This document shows, in pieces, positions 23,701-35,505 of a DNA stretch of 64,000 bases. The translations under genes and the position numbers were made by a program. Positions within the stretch are counted from its first letter, which is position 1. Every line of letters begins with the position of its first letter. The notes below the pieces were generated by a model. The model did no database searches and was not told where the DNA came from. It saw only the letters and a program-made list of their open reading frames with translations. The DNA is from Trifolium pratense (taxonomy: Eukaryota > Streptophyta > Magnoliopsida > Fabales > Fabaceae): the NCBI RefSeq assembly GCF_020283565.1, contig NC_060059.1, forward strand, positions 9,617,501-9,681,500. The letters run 5' to 3'.

Positions 23701-23993
23701 CATCTCTTCATGTGAAGGTACCCATCATATTAATAATAATTAATATGTAGGGGTGGGTCCTATATCACATACACAACCCATGACTTAAACAAACATTATT
23801 TGTTGGGGGATACATGAGTACTTTTTTACGCTAGAATTCTTACATGATGAATTATTTTGTTTGTAAGTACAAATAGTGAGTGTACGATATTAGTAAATAG
23901 TATCCACTAATTTATTATAATATTTGTTCGATATTGTATAATGATATATGAGTATAAAAAACATATATATATATATATATATTCTATTTTTTT
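20751..23993. other. Intergenic, AT-rich
   Basis: No gene seen. A weak inverted pair around 22463-22490 and 22590-22625 (CTCCCGCGTA / TACACGGGAG) may mark a decayed MITE. 22262-22332 (ending CCCAGAGCCAACCCTA) resembles one end of a hAT element but no partner end was found. Confidence 0.35.
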
Positions 23994-24115
23994 ATCAAAT
24001 AGCCTAGTGGCTAAAAAATTTACCTTAAAAGTGAATAAGTGGAGTATCCCGAGTTCAAACACGGCTCCTACACATATAGTGTGATGTACCTACCAACTGA
24101 TCTAAGCTTACAGAG
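23994..24115 (-). mobile_element. SINE-A copy
   Basis: On the minus strand: head CTTAGATCAGTTGGTAGG, then box B-like CCGTGTTTGAACTCGGG, and a conserved body ending GGCTATTTGAT then A-rich tail next to an (AT)n run. Related to 25149-25273 and 42788-42906. Confidence 0.65.
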
Positions 24116-25060
24116 TCTATATATTCTAAATTTTAGTCCAAAAAATGAATGCATATTTTTGCTTTATCAAAAGAAAAAAAGAGAGTCAAAATGACATTAA
24201 CAAAATATTTCAATTGTTATATTTTTAATATTAAAAAGATGAACACTTTGACACTCTAAAGTTTTGTAAAACAAAATTAATCCTACGAAAAACTACATTT
24301 ATAAACCTAAAAAACATAGCATTACTATACGTGATTCTCTAAACTCTTTTTATAAGTTTCACATCCTTTAATGCTAGAAAGTCAAAAATATTAAAACGAA
24401 TAGTATATGTATTGATGAATTGAATATGCTTTCTCACCTTAAATTATAAGTTTTGTTGTATATAGTACCTAACGTTCAATCTAGTACTTTTATGTATTGT
24501 TTTTATATTTTATCATTTTAAAGTAATTTTACCTTAAGAATATTGATATTCAACAAAATTTTCTGTGTGTGATGGTATAAATCCGCCCTTGAAGATTTAA
24601 TAGTTTTTTTTTTACAATTGTTTTTTAATAGGTTTGTTTTTTAATAGGTTTGTTGTTGAGCAAATCATTGGGCTTTTTAAATCGTTAGAAATGGAACATG
24701 GTATTTCAACCAAAATAAAATGGTGAGGAATAGTTAGGATTTAAGATGAGATATATAAGTTACTTATAAGTAGTAACTACAAATTAACTTTTAGTTCTCT
24801 TTAGAAATTTATTTTACTTATAATTTTTTTTATAGAAAATCTATGTAAAAAAATAAAAAATGAAACATGGTATTCTAGAATTTACAGTATATTCTATACT
24901 TTGTACATGAATCATTTGTGTTAGACTTATGGTGATTTGACTATAGTTAATTAGTTTAAATTCTAAGGGATATTGTTGATTTTTCAATATTTAAAATATA
25001 TTAGCCGCATGAAAATCAGTTTGTGGTTTAAGTTATTTTTTGACCATAATAATATCAGTC
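24116..25060. other. Intergenic, AT-rich
   Basis: Nothing recognised except a short TTTTTTAATAGGTTTG direct repeat near 24620-24655. Confidence 0.35.
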
Positions 25061-25109
25061 AACTCACAATGTCTTACTGCGTCAAAAAAAAAAACTCACA
25101 ATGTCTTAC

Positions 25110-25110
<1 letters not shown>
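25061..25110 (+). repeat. Micro-insertion GCGTC(A)9 with 18-bp target duplication
   Basis: AACTCACAATGTCTTACT occurs perfectly at 25061-25078 and 25093-25110. The insert is 14 bp, GCGTC followed by A's. It looks like a retroposon reduced to its last five bases and tail. Confidence 0.85.
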
Positions 25111-25149
<39 letters not shown>

Positions 25150-25273
25150 TTCAAGTAGTCTAGTTGTTAGAAATTTTACCCTTAAAATGGATAAGTGGAA
25201 TGACTGGGATTCGAACCCCGAACTCATGTATATGTAATGTAATGTCTCTACCAGCTAAGCTAAACTTACGGGA
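25109..25273 (-). mobile_element. SINE-A copy with (AAT)n tail
   Basis: On the minus strand: box A GCTTAGCTGGTAGAGAC, box B GGGGTTCGAATCCCAG, conserved body, then CTACTTGAAAA and a long (AAT)n tail (the ATT run at 25109-25150). This is the best preserved copy and shows clearly that the family is tRNA-derived. Confidence 0.8.
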
Positions 25274-25689
25274 CTACTATGATTTTTATTTTAGTAACAT
25301 ATTTTTAACTATTTGAATCATAAAACCTAAAAATAATTTACATTCTACATTTTCTCAGATTAAAAAGTTTTGATAAGTTGAATTTCGTGACTTAGAATAT
25401 ATTCATAAAGCATTAAGCGTCGACACATATGCATATAGTTCACCAACCAATGTCTTACGGCCATAGTGAAAGTTAAACTCATGTCTTTTAGAATTAGTAC
25501 AAATCAACTCTTTATCAACCGAACTCATTTTACTATGTAATGTTTCATATTTTCTCGCCGCCAAAATTCAGTAATTTCAAATCTTATGTTGTTAGTTTAG
25601 CATAAAATGAACACTATCATATTCTAAAATTTTGTTGGATACTTACCGTCGTCCAATTATTTAATGTACTCAATTATTTATATTTAATA

Positions 25690-25897
25690 ATTCATTTGGG
25701 ATGTTTTAGTGGTGTTGGTTTGAGATCTTGCAGTTTGTTCATTTTAAGGTCTCAGATTTGATTCCTTTTAACGTCAATTTCGGTGGGCTAGTCCATATAG
25801 AGTAAAAAAAAGTCAAGATTTAAGGATGATGAGATTGATCCCTTGAAATTAGTGATCCTTGGGTCGGATACTGACTTTTCAAAAAAAAACTTATGGT
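25690..25897 (+). mobile_element. SINE-B copy upstream of the RAV gene
   Basis: The 14-mer ATTTATATTTAATA is perfectly duplicated (25676-25689 and 25898-25911). The insert starts TTCATTTGGGATGTTTTAGTGGTGTTGG, shows a box B-like GGTCTCAGATTTGATTCC, and ends GGGTCGGATACTGACTTTT plus A-run. It shares head, middle and end with 55948-56159. It lies about 550 bp upstream of the RAV start codon. Confidence 0.88.
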
Positions 25898-26249
25898 ATT
25901 TATATTTAATATTTTAAACGGATTTTAATTAAATTAATTTGACAAATGAAAATACAAGTATTTGACCCACAGCAAAGTAATATCTCATGTGATCTTATCC
26001 TTTCTCTCTTTGCCATATATGGATACTCTCACTTTCTATCTCTATGTCCAGTACCTTGAATCTTCCTCTATTTCCATCTAAGTTGACCCACTCATTGCCA
26101 CATCATCCATCTATAAACTAACAATTAATGAAACAAATTTATATTTGGTTATTATCCATGATGCCTAAATCATCCCATCCTAACTCCAATTGGTTTCATA
26201 TCATTTTCCATAAAATATTACTAACAAATTCACTATGACATTTTCTTCC

Positions 26250-26260
26250 TATATATATAA
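26250..26260 (+). promoter_or_regulatory. Putative TATA box of the RAV gene
   Basis: TATATATATAA about 190 bp before the ATG and followed by a C/A-rich leader (ACCACCCTCAAAACAAACC) typical of a plant 5' UTR. Confidence 0.5.
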
Positions 26261-26450
26261 CCACCCTCAAAACAAACCAACACAACAACACCAACCACCT
26301 ATTCTCTCATTCTTCTTTCTCTTTGTGTAACACTTCCTCTAATCTCTTAATGCTCTTTTCTTCATTTTCTTTAAACAAACCAAAGTTAGTTATTATAACA
26401 GAAAATAAACAAATCAAAGTTAGTTACTATTCCTAACAGAATAACTGAAA

Positions 26451-27629
26451 ATGGAATTAGCAGGTAGTTGCACAGATGAAACAACCACCACCACCATCAC
26501 CACAAGCAATGACTCTCTTTCGGTATCTCTCATTCCGGCGAAACTATCACCACCGCCGACGAACGCACTAAGCCGCGTCGGCAGTGGTGCTAGTGTGGTG
26601 GTAGATCCCGAAATTTGCGGCGGATCCGGTGAAGCTGAGTCTCGTAAACTTCCTTCATCTAAGTATAAAGGCGTTGTGCCACAGCCGAACGGACGTTGGG
26701 GAGCACAGATTTACGAGAAGCATCAGCGCGTGTGGTTAGGTACGTTCAATGAAGAAGATGAAGCTGCAAGAGCTTACGATATCGCTGCTTTAAGATTTCG
26801 TGGAAAAGACGCTGTTACAAATTCTAAAACTCTCACCAGCGTAAATAACGATACCGATGAAGCTGAAGCTGAGTTTCTGAACTCGCATTCCAAATCTGAG
26901 ATCGTTGATATGCTAAGAAAACATACCTACGACGATGAGCTTAAACAGAGCATGCGTGACACGTGCGGCGGAAGACAGCGTCGCAACGGAGAATTATATG
27001 GTGCAGCGTCACGTGGCGCGTGTGATGCTAAAGCGCGTGAACAGTTGTTTGAGAAAACGGTTACGCCGAGTGACGTTGGAAAATTGAATCGGTTGGTGAT
27101 ACCTAAACAGCACGCGGAGAAGCACTTTCCGTTAAATGCTGTCGCGGTTGCCGTCTCCGGCGAGGGAATCTCGCCGTCTGTGGCGGCGGCGAAGGGTTTA
27201 CTTTTGAATTTCGAAGACGTTGGAGGGAAAGTGTGGCGGTTTCGTTACTCTTATTGGAACAGTAGCCAAAGTTACGTTTTAACCAAAGGTTGGAGCCGGT
27301 TCGTTAAAGAGAAGAATCTCCGAGCCGGTGATGCGGTTCGGTTTTTTAGATCGACCGGACCGGATAGACAGCTCTACATTGACTGTAAAGCAAGAAGCAG
27401 TAGTGTTGTCGGTGTTGGTGAAGTTGATAGTAATAAAACCGGTGGTTTGTTTATTTCGGTCCGACCGGTTGTTGAACCGGTTCAGATGGTTCGGCTTTTT
27501 GGGGTGAATCTTTTGAAACTACCTGGTTCTGATGGTACTGTTGGTGGTAGTTGCAATGGGAAGAGAAAAGAAATGGAATTTTTTGCTTTGGAATGCACCA
27601 AAAAACCAAAGATTATTGGAGCATTATAA
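26451..27629 (+). CDS. RAV/TEMPRANILLO-type AP2-B3 transcription factor
   Basis: A single uninterrupted frame of 392 residues, as usual for this intronless family. After a Ser/Thr-rich start, the AP2 domain covers residues 71-126 ([39 protein letters not shown]). The B3 domain covers about 198-315 ([48 protein letters not shown]), with an extra Ala/Val/Ser-rich loop at 229-250. Residues 348-352 are RLFGV, the repression motif of RAV and other B3 proteins. RAV1/TEM proteins bind CAACA and CACCTG together and repress genes such as FT; nuclear repressor function here is by family. Codon use is GC-richer than the flanks. It sits alone, with a SINE in its upstream region. A specific orthologue (TEM1 or RAV1) cannot be fixed from the sequence alone. 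Confidence 0.95.
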   Translation: MELAGSCTDETTTTTITTSNDSLSVSLIPAKLSPPPTNALSRVGSGASVVVDPEICGGSGEAESRKLPSSKYKGVVPQPNGRWGAQIYEKHQRVWLGTFNEEDEAARAYDIAALRFRGKDAVTNSKTLTSVNNDTDEAEAEFLNSHSKSEIVDMLRKHTYDDELKQSMRDTCGGRQRRNGELYGAASRGACDAKAREQLFEKTVTPSDVGKLNRLVIPKQHAEKHFPLNAVAVAVSGEGISPSVAAAKGLLLNFEDVGGKVWRFRYSYWNSSQSYVLTKGWSRFVKEKNLRAGDAVRFFRSTGPDRQLYIDCKARSSSVVGVGEVDSNKTGGLFISVRPVVEPVQMVRLFGVNLLKLPGSDGTVGGSCNGKRKEMEFFALECTKKPKIIGAL

Positions 27630-28192
27630 CATTATATTAAAAGTTAATTTTCTTTTTTATGTTTAAAGTTTTTTTTTATGTGAATTTTTATAATTATGTG
27701 ACTGAGGGAAAGAATTAGAAAAGTTAATAGTGGTGTAGGTTGTAACTTGCAAGTTGCAAGTTGCAAGAATGCACGTTGCAAAAAGCTGAAGTGTACATTA
27801 TTAGACAAAAATTTGTGATACTAGGGGCAACAATAATTGTTGTGTTTGATAACAAAGATGGTTTTTGAAAATGAAACGTAGGAAGACAACTGTTTATTCT
27901 ATATTCTACTCTTGAAAATTACTTGATCAATATTAATATCAATATATAATGTACAATATTTTTGTAGTATATTAGTAATATAATATAATCTACAATTGTC
28001 ATTTTAATAGTAGTATTAAAGACATATTTGATTTTTATTATAAAAAAGCACTTGTATAATTTTTTACACCAATATATACTGTACATGTAAATTTGTTTTT
28101 GGTGAAGAAACTAATATCTCGAACTTTGTAGGATTTAAATATCGATAAATTAGTTTAAGAATTTTAGTGATGCTACATATATTTATGTTTGA

Positions 28193-28238
28193 GATCCAAT
28201 TCAGTTTTTCTTTTTGCCAAATGATCCAATTCAGTTTT
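28193..28238 (-). repeat. Micro-insertion with 16-bp target duplication
   Basis: GATCCAATTCAGTTTT at 28193-28208 and 28223-28238 flanks the 14-bp insert TCTTTTTGCCAAAT. Confidence 0.6.
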
Positions 28239-28339
28239 AGCTTTCATCCTTAATTTAATCTGATTCGGTGTCAGTTCTACTATCCGATCGTAATTGCGAG
28301 AATCGAACCGTGAATGATCTATCCAATTTTAAAATGTGT

Positions 28340-28374
28340 TATTATTGTATTTTTTTGATGCAATATTATTGTAT
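28340..28374 (-). repeat. Micro-insertion with 11-bp target duplication
   Basis: TATTATTGTAT at 28340-28350 and 28364-28374 flanks the 13-bp insert TTTTTTGATGCAA. Confidence 0.55.
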
Positions 28375-29607
28375 CCGATTATGTCATAGATATTAATTCA
28401 TGTGGTGTACTTCCATTGAAAAAATATCATCCTAATAAATTAAAGGGTCATACGTGTCCCCGGGATACTAGTTAAGCATACTAAAAAAAGAAATAAATAA
28501 AAAATTAATGATGAGAGAGAATAACATTTTACATATTAAAACATTGAATACATAATTTACGAGATAAAATTTCCATATTTATATTCTTAACTAGTGCTAA
28601 ATTAAAATATTTACTCTTTTTTGTTTTGAGGAATGAGAAAGGTGTGCCAAATATTTAGATACAATAAAAAAAGAAGACTAGTTCATTGATATAGTTGGGG
28701 AGGGAGGGGGGGTCCAGAAGGGCATGACCTAGGAAGGTGTGAACGAGTTGATTAAGAGACATTTGTCCAATAAATAAAGACCTAGTTGGCATGCAACTTG
28801 GTACTACGTACACTGTACATGGCCCGATAAGCTTCTTCTAATATTCTCAATATATTCTACAACGTAGCAGTACATTGTTTTTGGAATGGTCAAAATTCCA
28901 CCAAAAAATATAATTGAACAGCTTGCATTATTCTGAACCACGTAAAAGAAATGAAAAGAGGGGCAAAACCTGCAACTCGATCAGTCTTTGGTTCAGGACA
29001 AAGTTTTTGGGAAGATCTGTTACCTCTTTAAACTGTTGTCTAACTTCTTTTCATTTTTATATCTTTTTTGATATATAATTTATATATTTTTTTTTTATAA
29101 TAGAGCTGAGATCGAACTTACAATCTTTAGTATACTAAACAAATTACTTATCATTAAATCAAATCTAATGGTTTGATATTGTATAATTTATACTTATCAT
29201 CATCATCGTAATGTTAACGGATGATATCAAGTGAAACTTTTCCTTCCTGTAGATAAAATATTATCGGTTTTCTTGCAATTATTATATATTGACTTTTAAA
29301 GGTGGGTGTAGTTTTTTTTCCTATCAATCAACTAAACTAAATCAATGATATACAACTGAATTGACAAGGTTGACCCAATAATTTTTATAAATAAGTGAGG
29401 CTTAAAACAAATATTACTATTGTAACAATAAAAAAAAGGGTCTTGCTAAGGGCACTCTTTAAGCATTCCATTAAAAGAAACTTTTTATTCAAAAAATTAA
29501 ACACTCTAATTTTCAATGCGTTGACTTTACGCGTTTCCTCATACTCCTATACACCGTCTTCTCATAATCATATTTATAGATATACTTATAGTTATAGTAG
29601 GTTTTGC

Positions 29608-29836
29608 CTAACATGGAAGGCTTCACCAAGTCTTCTATGGTGTATAAGTTGCGAATATTATTATAACGAATATGAATTTTATAAAATTTATCGTTTGATT
29701 GAGAGTTTATATCATATAAATCATTCATAATTTTTTTAAAAAACATTTATAATCATTTGATATGTTATTGAGACCCATCAAGATTAACAGTATTCAATTA
29801 AAACTCATAAACTGTTAATTTTGATGGATCTCTGAG
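29608..29836. mobile_element. Truncated copy of the foldback element
   Basis: Left arm and central palindrome of the element at 30440-30826: CTAACATGGAAGGCTTCACC, then ATCATTTGATATGTTATTGAG and the central hairpin (AGATTAACAGT ... ACTGTTAATTTTGATGG). The right arm is missing. Confidence 0.7.
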
Positions 29837-30339
29837 TCTGTTTGGATTGAGTTATTTTTGATCTTTATGTGAAACAACTTATGCAAATAAATTTTTATGT
29901 ATTATTATAAGTTTTTCAATGTAATTTATGATAAAAATAGCTTATAAAGATACAATTTTTGTTAGTGAAAACTTATAAATTAACATACAAATTTATTTAT
30001 TTTCATAAGCTCAAAAACATGCAAATCCAAACGGGTCCTCAATAACACATCAAAAATAATATGGATGATCTACATAATAATATTCACAAGTGGTGCATGT
30101 TGCATCAGTTGGGTCAGTTGTGCACATTAGAGCCCGCCATTATAGTAAGGTAAATTAAATATATACTTATAATTTTGTCTCAATTATTACTTTTCAACTA
30201 GTATTAATTTTATCTCCTATATATATGTATTTTTTTCTCCCATGTTTAATAGTAAAGATGTAACAATTAAATTTTTTTGAGAGAATTACAATATTAATGG
30301 AGATAATTCACTCCTATTATGATTGACTATCTGGTTTCA

Positions 30340-30342
<3 letters not shown>

Positions 30343-30396
<54 letters not shown>
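30343..30396. repeat. (AT)n microsatellite
   Basis: About 54 bp of uninterrupted AT directly left of the foldback element. Confidence 0.95.
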
Positions 30397-30398
<2 letters not shown>

Positions 30399-30439
30399 AA
30401 GAGGCTAAAATATATCAATATATTGAAAAGAGGTGAGTT

Positions 30440-30826
30440 CTAACATGGAAGACTTGATGAAGTCTTCCATGGTGCACAAGTAGTCAAAAACATTATAACG
30501 AATACGAATTTTATAAAATTCACCGTTGGATTAAAAGTTTATATCATATAGATCATCCATAAATTTTTTTAAAGAAATTAAAAATCATTTGATATGTTAT
30601 TGAGACCGATCAAGATTAACGATATTTAATAAAAATCCATAAACCGTTAATTTTGATCGGTCTCAATAACATATCAAATGATTTTTAATTTCTTTAAAAA
30701 AAATTATGGATGATCTATATGATATAAACTTTTAATCCAACGATGGATTTTGTAAAATTCGTATTCGTTACGATGTTTTTGACTACTTGTGCACCATGAA
30801 AGACTTCATCAAGTCTTTCATGTTAG
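30440..30826. mobile_element. Foldback MITE, 387-bp near-perfect palindrome
   Basis: Left arm from CTAACATGGAAGACTTGATG and right arm to its inverted copy ending CATGTTAG; they meet in a central hairpin (GACCGATCAAGATTAAC ... GTTAATTTTGATCGGTC). Each outer end also forms its own small hairpin (CATGGAAGACTT/AAGTCTTCCATG). If transcribed it would give a hairpin with arms of about 170 bp. It directly adjoins the LINE 3' end at 30840. Confidence 0.85.
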
Positions 30827-30839
30827 CCAAAGCCTTGAA

Positions 30840-31530
30840 AAGGTTGAAAAGAGGGTATAGTGTACGAGGAGTACAAAAATCCCCAAGCGAATACAGAAAA
30901 TTGGGCTCAAACAGAAAAAATAAACAATAAAGAAAAACAGGGCAGCCCAAACACACAGATTGAATAAACACACTCCCTAAAAAATCAGAAACCCCCTGTC
31001 TAGACACCAAAAAACGCAGACCAACAGCATAAAGTAGAAACCAGAAAAAACAAAGCTAATTAAGGCAACAAAAACAGCACGCAGACCAGCACCGGCATAC
31101 AAATCACCGGTTCATTCATCCACTCATATATAAGACAATGGTGCACTTTATCTTTACTCAAAAACCACCGCCAAGACAAAACTTTAATTTCTTCTACCAC
31201 AATATTAACGTCATCCGTTCGGTCATCGAAAATTCCTTCATTCCATCGGCGCCAAATACACCATAGAACAGAGTTCCAAACCAACAATAAGCCATTCCTT
31301 TGCTTTTTCCCAAAACTCAAACCTCTTAAATAGTTCATCAAAGTAAAAAGGTCCAGTGGTAAAACTAAAACCAACCGAAGCCACTTAAACACATCATATA
31401 TCACACCCTCGCCGCAAAGGAGCAATGTGAAAAGAGGTGTAGAGCGTATTCAACCTCGGAGTCACATAAAACACAACTTCTAGACCTTACCGGCACCCCT
31501 CACTTGCTAACAGCACCACCCTTGCGTGAC
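30840..31530 (-). pseudogene. LINE (non-LTR retrotransposon) 3' end, zf-RVT region
   Basis: On the minus strand, 31425-31060 reads VFKWLRLVLVLPLDLFTLMN, RNGLLLVWNSVLWCIWRRWN and IVVEEIKVLSWRWFLSK, the pattern of the region downstream of the reverse transcriptase zinc-binding domain in plant L1 elements (NG..L.W...WCIW..RN..IF, EEIK.LSW.W). Upstream of it, near 31430-31490, CVLCD-like and EVEYALHLFSHC-like pieces appear across frame breaks. 30840-31060 looks like 3' UTR. The reverse transcriptase core is absent. Confidence 0.8.
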
Positions 31531-34103
31531 AATGTTAGGAGTCTCGCATCATGTAAATAAATGTGTTCAATGTGGTACTTTAAGTTATAAGACTTTCCCA
31601 TTTATTGGAGTAGTCTTTTGGGTTGGGCTATCCACTCAAATGGGCTATCCACATTACACCATACCCTTTTATAGACTCTACAATAGTTACTTGTTAGTCA
31701 AGTCATCATAACAAATCACTCTAACTAACAAAACAAACTTGAACTTCCTAACCAACTAAACTATGTTGTTATGAATTAGTTTATTCAACAATGTGCACAT
31801 TGGCTTGCTAAGTTTGGAGCTAGTTTGGCTACTGGCTCAAACAACCATTTGCAGTTCTTCTCCCTCTCAATTAGATAGCGCATTTCTAACTGATGCAGTC
31901 ATGATCGAGACTTAGATTCTTGTTTCATTTTCTATTATCTGTTTTATTTCCCATTGATAAAAGAATACACTTATTTTATTCCCAAAGAGTCAACTATTTG
32001 CCTCTAACCAAGTGAAGCAAAGAATGAAAATAAAAAATACGGTGATTCGTGATAATACTACTTTTATATGCCGGATTTATGTGTGAAGAAGTGTACAATA
32101 CCAGATACCATACCAGATTGACAGCAGGTATGTATTCTGTTAAATCAGAAAATCTATGTTATACTCCAGAAGCAGAATCATGCTTCCAAACAGCTTTTTC
32201 CTAGCTCAAAAAACCAGCTTTAATAACCGAGTATTAAAATCACCATAAACATATAAAATATCTATTTGAATATTGCAATCACCATAAGAGAAATCTATTT
32301 AAACACATACTTTTGGTTCAGCATATTAAAGTTATCAGAAACCTCTTTCTTCCTCTGCAAGATTCGGACTAATCTCTCGTCTTCTTTGCTTCTTTTTATC
32401 AGTGAGCCACTGAATATGAATTCCCAATACAGTAGAAGAACTCTTGTTCTTCTTGAGCTATGAGTTGTTTTTCCATATTTTTGGTTTCTGAGAGTTTTTC
32501 AATATCATCTAACCAAGTACCCCTCAAACGAAAAAAACCTTAGCTTGTACCCTCAGACTCGGTTTCTAAGAATCTAAACAAAATTCGCATGACATCAATA
32601 CAGTTTTCAAAAACAAAAATGAAAAATTACCAAAGAAATTAACATAATTTCACAAGGTCATTCTTCAAATTCAAATCCAGGACATATACAATTACCTAAT
32701 TTTAAAATACACAACAAAACCCATAATTCAGTTTTAACACATAATTAAACAAGTTCTAAACATAGTCAGCGATATACATACATATGCATATATAAAGAGA
32801 GAATCAGCCATTACGAGAGATAACATTAACCTGGACTGGGGAGAAAGTGATGTCGGTTTGTCCCTCTAATGTAGCCGAGAATCAGCCATTACCGTGCCCA
32901 TATCCTGCATAATTCCAATACAACTTACAATGACTTCCATTATTTTATTCCTTCAAAGTTCAGGTTGTTCAGAAATTTGATGTTTAATGAGATTTTCTCA
33001 TATATCCTATATCGGCCAACGCTTCATGGCAGCATAGTCTTCATTGATTATGACAGCATGTAAAATTTAAGTCTTCTTCAATAAGAACAGGTTACTTATA
33101 AACTATCCTACATTTCTTCATCCCTGACACCAAGTTATACTTGAACTAATTTGTCTGATAGAAAAGACATTATGCGATACATCGAAACAAAAATAAGAGA
33201 AATTATATTTTATTAAAAATTAGAAACTCAAATTTAATATGCAGATACTGAATATATCCTATTTGAATTTTCATTTCATTCTTACTTCAGGGAACAAAAG
33301 GAGTTTTGGTTTTCTCCCACAATTAAAAGTTCATATATAACTGAAACTGTGTTTTGGTCAATAGTGTCCAAGTTTTTCATTAGTAGATTAAATTCTGACC
33401 AAATAATAGCCCTATTTGCAAGTTGCAATGATATTTATATTAGTATGTATAGCTTACAGAAATTACTTGTAAGTGCATTTAGCCCTATTTTCATTTTCAT
33501 TAGTACATTTGATCATTGGCTTTAGTAAGTGCTCCTAACTAAGCTCCAACACGTTGTTACCAATCTCGACAATTGATTTAAAATCTAACAGTTTAGATTA
33601 TACAATCAATTTCACTTTGAATTAAACAGATATTAAAAAGCCTAAGATACTTACTTGTAACTCCTAAGGACACGTGTTAACAAGACTTATTTAAAAATGT
33701 TAAATGTATCTGGCATTAACCAATTTTTTTTCTCAATAACAACTTGTTGAGGCCTCATTCTTTATTGCTCATACAAACTCGGTAAAAATATGACAGTACA
33801 AACATTAATATATCAATTAATTAACTATAACTTAATTTGTTTTCATGCCAAAAGTCAAAACTTAGATATTTTAATGTATATTGTCAAAAAAAAAAAAAGG
33901 TATATGCATAGTGTAAACTCGTTGAGTGGATTAACTTATTTTGTATGGTTATTAATTAAAATATACTTTTAGTAATTATAACAAACTTTTAAAATGTGTA
34001 TTTGAACAAATAAAGAAACAGTAAAGGAAAACACATGAGAAAGTTCACATGACTCTTGTGCTTACTTGTTTTATATCCTACATCAAAGATCATAAACATA
34101 ATT
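31531..34103. other. Intergenic, AT-rich
   Basis: No exon recognised. 31526-31790 begins TGTTAGGAGTC and ends ATTCAACA like an LTR but has no matching target duplication. A phrase GAGAATCAGCCATTAC is repeated at about 32801 and 32878. Confidence 0.4.
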
Positions 34104-34177
34104 GGCCCATTAGCTCAGTTGGTTAGAGCGTCGTGCTAATAATGCGAAGGTCGCAGGTTCGAGACCTGCATGGGCCA
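34104..34177 (+). tRNA. tRNA-Ile (anticodon AAT)
   Basis: 74 nt with a full cloverleaf: acceptor GGCCCAT/ATGGGCC plus discriminator A, D-arm GCTCAGTTGGTTAGAGC, anticodon loop CTAATAA with AAT at 34138-34140, variable loop, T-arm GCAGGTTCGAGACCTGC. No intron and no encoded CCA, followed by TTTTTT about 3 bp later as pol III terminator. The A34 would be edited to inosine to read isoleucine codons. Confidence 0.97.
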
Positions 34178-34181
34178 ATTT
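34178..34181 (+). terminator. Start of the pol III T-run after the tRNA
   Basis: The run of T's begins directly after the tRNA (ATTTTTTG), the normal RNA polymerase III stop signal. Confidence 0.7.
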
Positions 34182-34597
34182 TTTGAATTTCGGCTTTCAT
34201 TTTTTGACCATTTCTGTTTTTGTATAGTTGAAATGATTATGACAAAGAGCTATTGATAATCTATTGCATAAACTAACTTAGCTCAGCTGTTCTACTCACT
34301 AATTGAGTACAATGTGATTTTTTGAGACCAACTTCTCCTTACAATTAAAACTTAATAGTCATGATCTTGGATACGCCACTGATTAGATACGAGTCATTTC
34401 AACTATATATATTGCTCGGTAATCATTTACAATTCAACGGAGACTTTCTACGTCACACTTTAGGTACCAACAGTATTATATAGGCTTGAGCTATTTTTCT
34501 GTTTGATCCACATGGTTGGTTTTCATTCAGCTTGCTTTCAATGAAATAGGAGAACTATAAAAGGCACAAAAATGCCTCGAGCAAAGAGCAATGAAAC

Positions 34598-34726
34598 CAT
34601 AAGTACAAGAGTACTATACAATTAGTACATTGTAATATTGTATGTAATGCATGAACATGAATATAAGTACAAGAGTACTATACAATTAGTACATTGTAAT
34701 ATTGTATGTAATGCATGAACATGAAT
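34598..34726. repeat. 64/65-bp tandem repeat
   Basis: Two adjacent units beginning ATAAGTACAAGAGTACTATA and ending CATGAAT differ by a single A. 34182-35350 around it is intergenic with no gene recognised. Confidence 0.9.
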
Positions 34727-35350
34727 AATTGTTTTGATTATTATCAATAATGGTTGCACCATTGGATGCATTTAAAAACCAATGGTTAAAAAAACAGTGA
34801 CATATGTAAGTAATAAAGAAAAACACAGAATCTCTGACTGAAAATGTTTCATATAGGAACTGTTTGTAGTTTTTCTGAAAAGGCAAAAGAAAACCATTTG
34901 AGTGAAACACTAAAAGCAGAAGCATGCATTATAGTGGTCCATCTTTTACTCTCACTGACACTAACACTTCATCTAAGCGTTACAAACAAGTGGTGCTTCT
35001 TCAACCTCAGAATCTACACTGTGTCTGTTCTGTTCTGCAGTCACTGATTACTCTTCATCACTATACCTTTGTTACGTTACTCTCTCTTTTCCCTTTAAAT
35101 CACATAATAAAGCAACATTGAACAGCCCTGAAATTGAACCATTTATTGCAACATATGAAAGAACCTTAGCTTTCATTTCACTGTTTCTTTCACAGACAAA
35201 GATAATGAATCATTCCAAGTACTACTAGATTACTACTAGTTCACAACACCAACACAAAAAAAAAAAAAAAAACTAACATGTGACATGAGTGGTAGATAGT
35301 AGATACATTTGTTAGCAGAAGTTAACCTCTTAAATGGATCGCAGCTAAGA

Positions 35351-35465
35351 AGCACGAACACACATCGACACTGGACACGACACAGACACCGACACGTTGA
35401 CACCAGTAATCATAAGTGTCGGTGTCGTGTCGGTGTCCAACATAGACGCGTGTCCGTGCCCGTGG
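35351..35465. repeat. Inverted GTGTCGGTGTC-type repeat
   Basis: GGACACGACACAGACACCGA.. (35373-35395) faces its inverted copy (35416-35438); both consist of short GACAC/GTGTC units. A similar word cluster (GTGTCGGTGTTTTGTCG) is at about 40690. It lies just 3' of the WIP gene. Confidence 0.7.
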
Positions 35466-35505
35466 TTCATAGATTTCAGTTAACTAGGGATTAATCTATA
35501 TATTT

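Larger units (their letters stand above)
27630..29607. other. Intergenic, AT-rich
   Basis: RAV 3' UTR at the start, including GCAAGTTGCAAGTTGCAAG-type short repeats near 27747. Two micro-insertions at 28193-28238 and 28340-28374. No gene recognised. Confidence 0.4.

Noticed and set aside
31526..31790. Solo LTR beginning TGTTAG and ending CAACA
   Set aside because: Flanks (GACAA and ATGTG) do not match, and no second LTR or known LTR was recognised.
35351..35465. CRISPR-like array
   Set aside because: Plant nuclear DNA, and the repeats are contiguous GACAC/GTGTC words without regular spacers.
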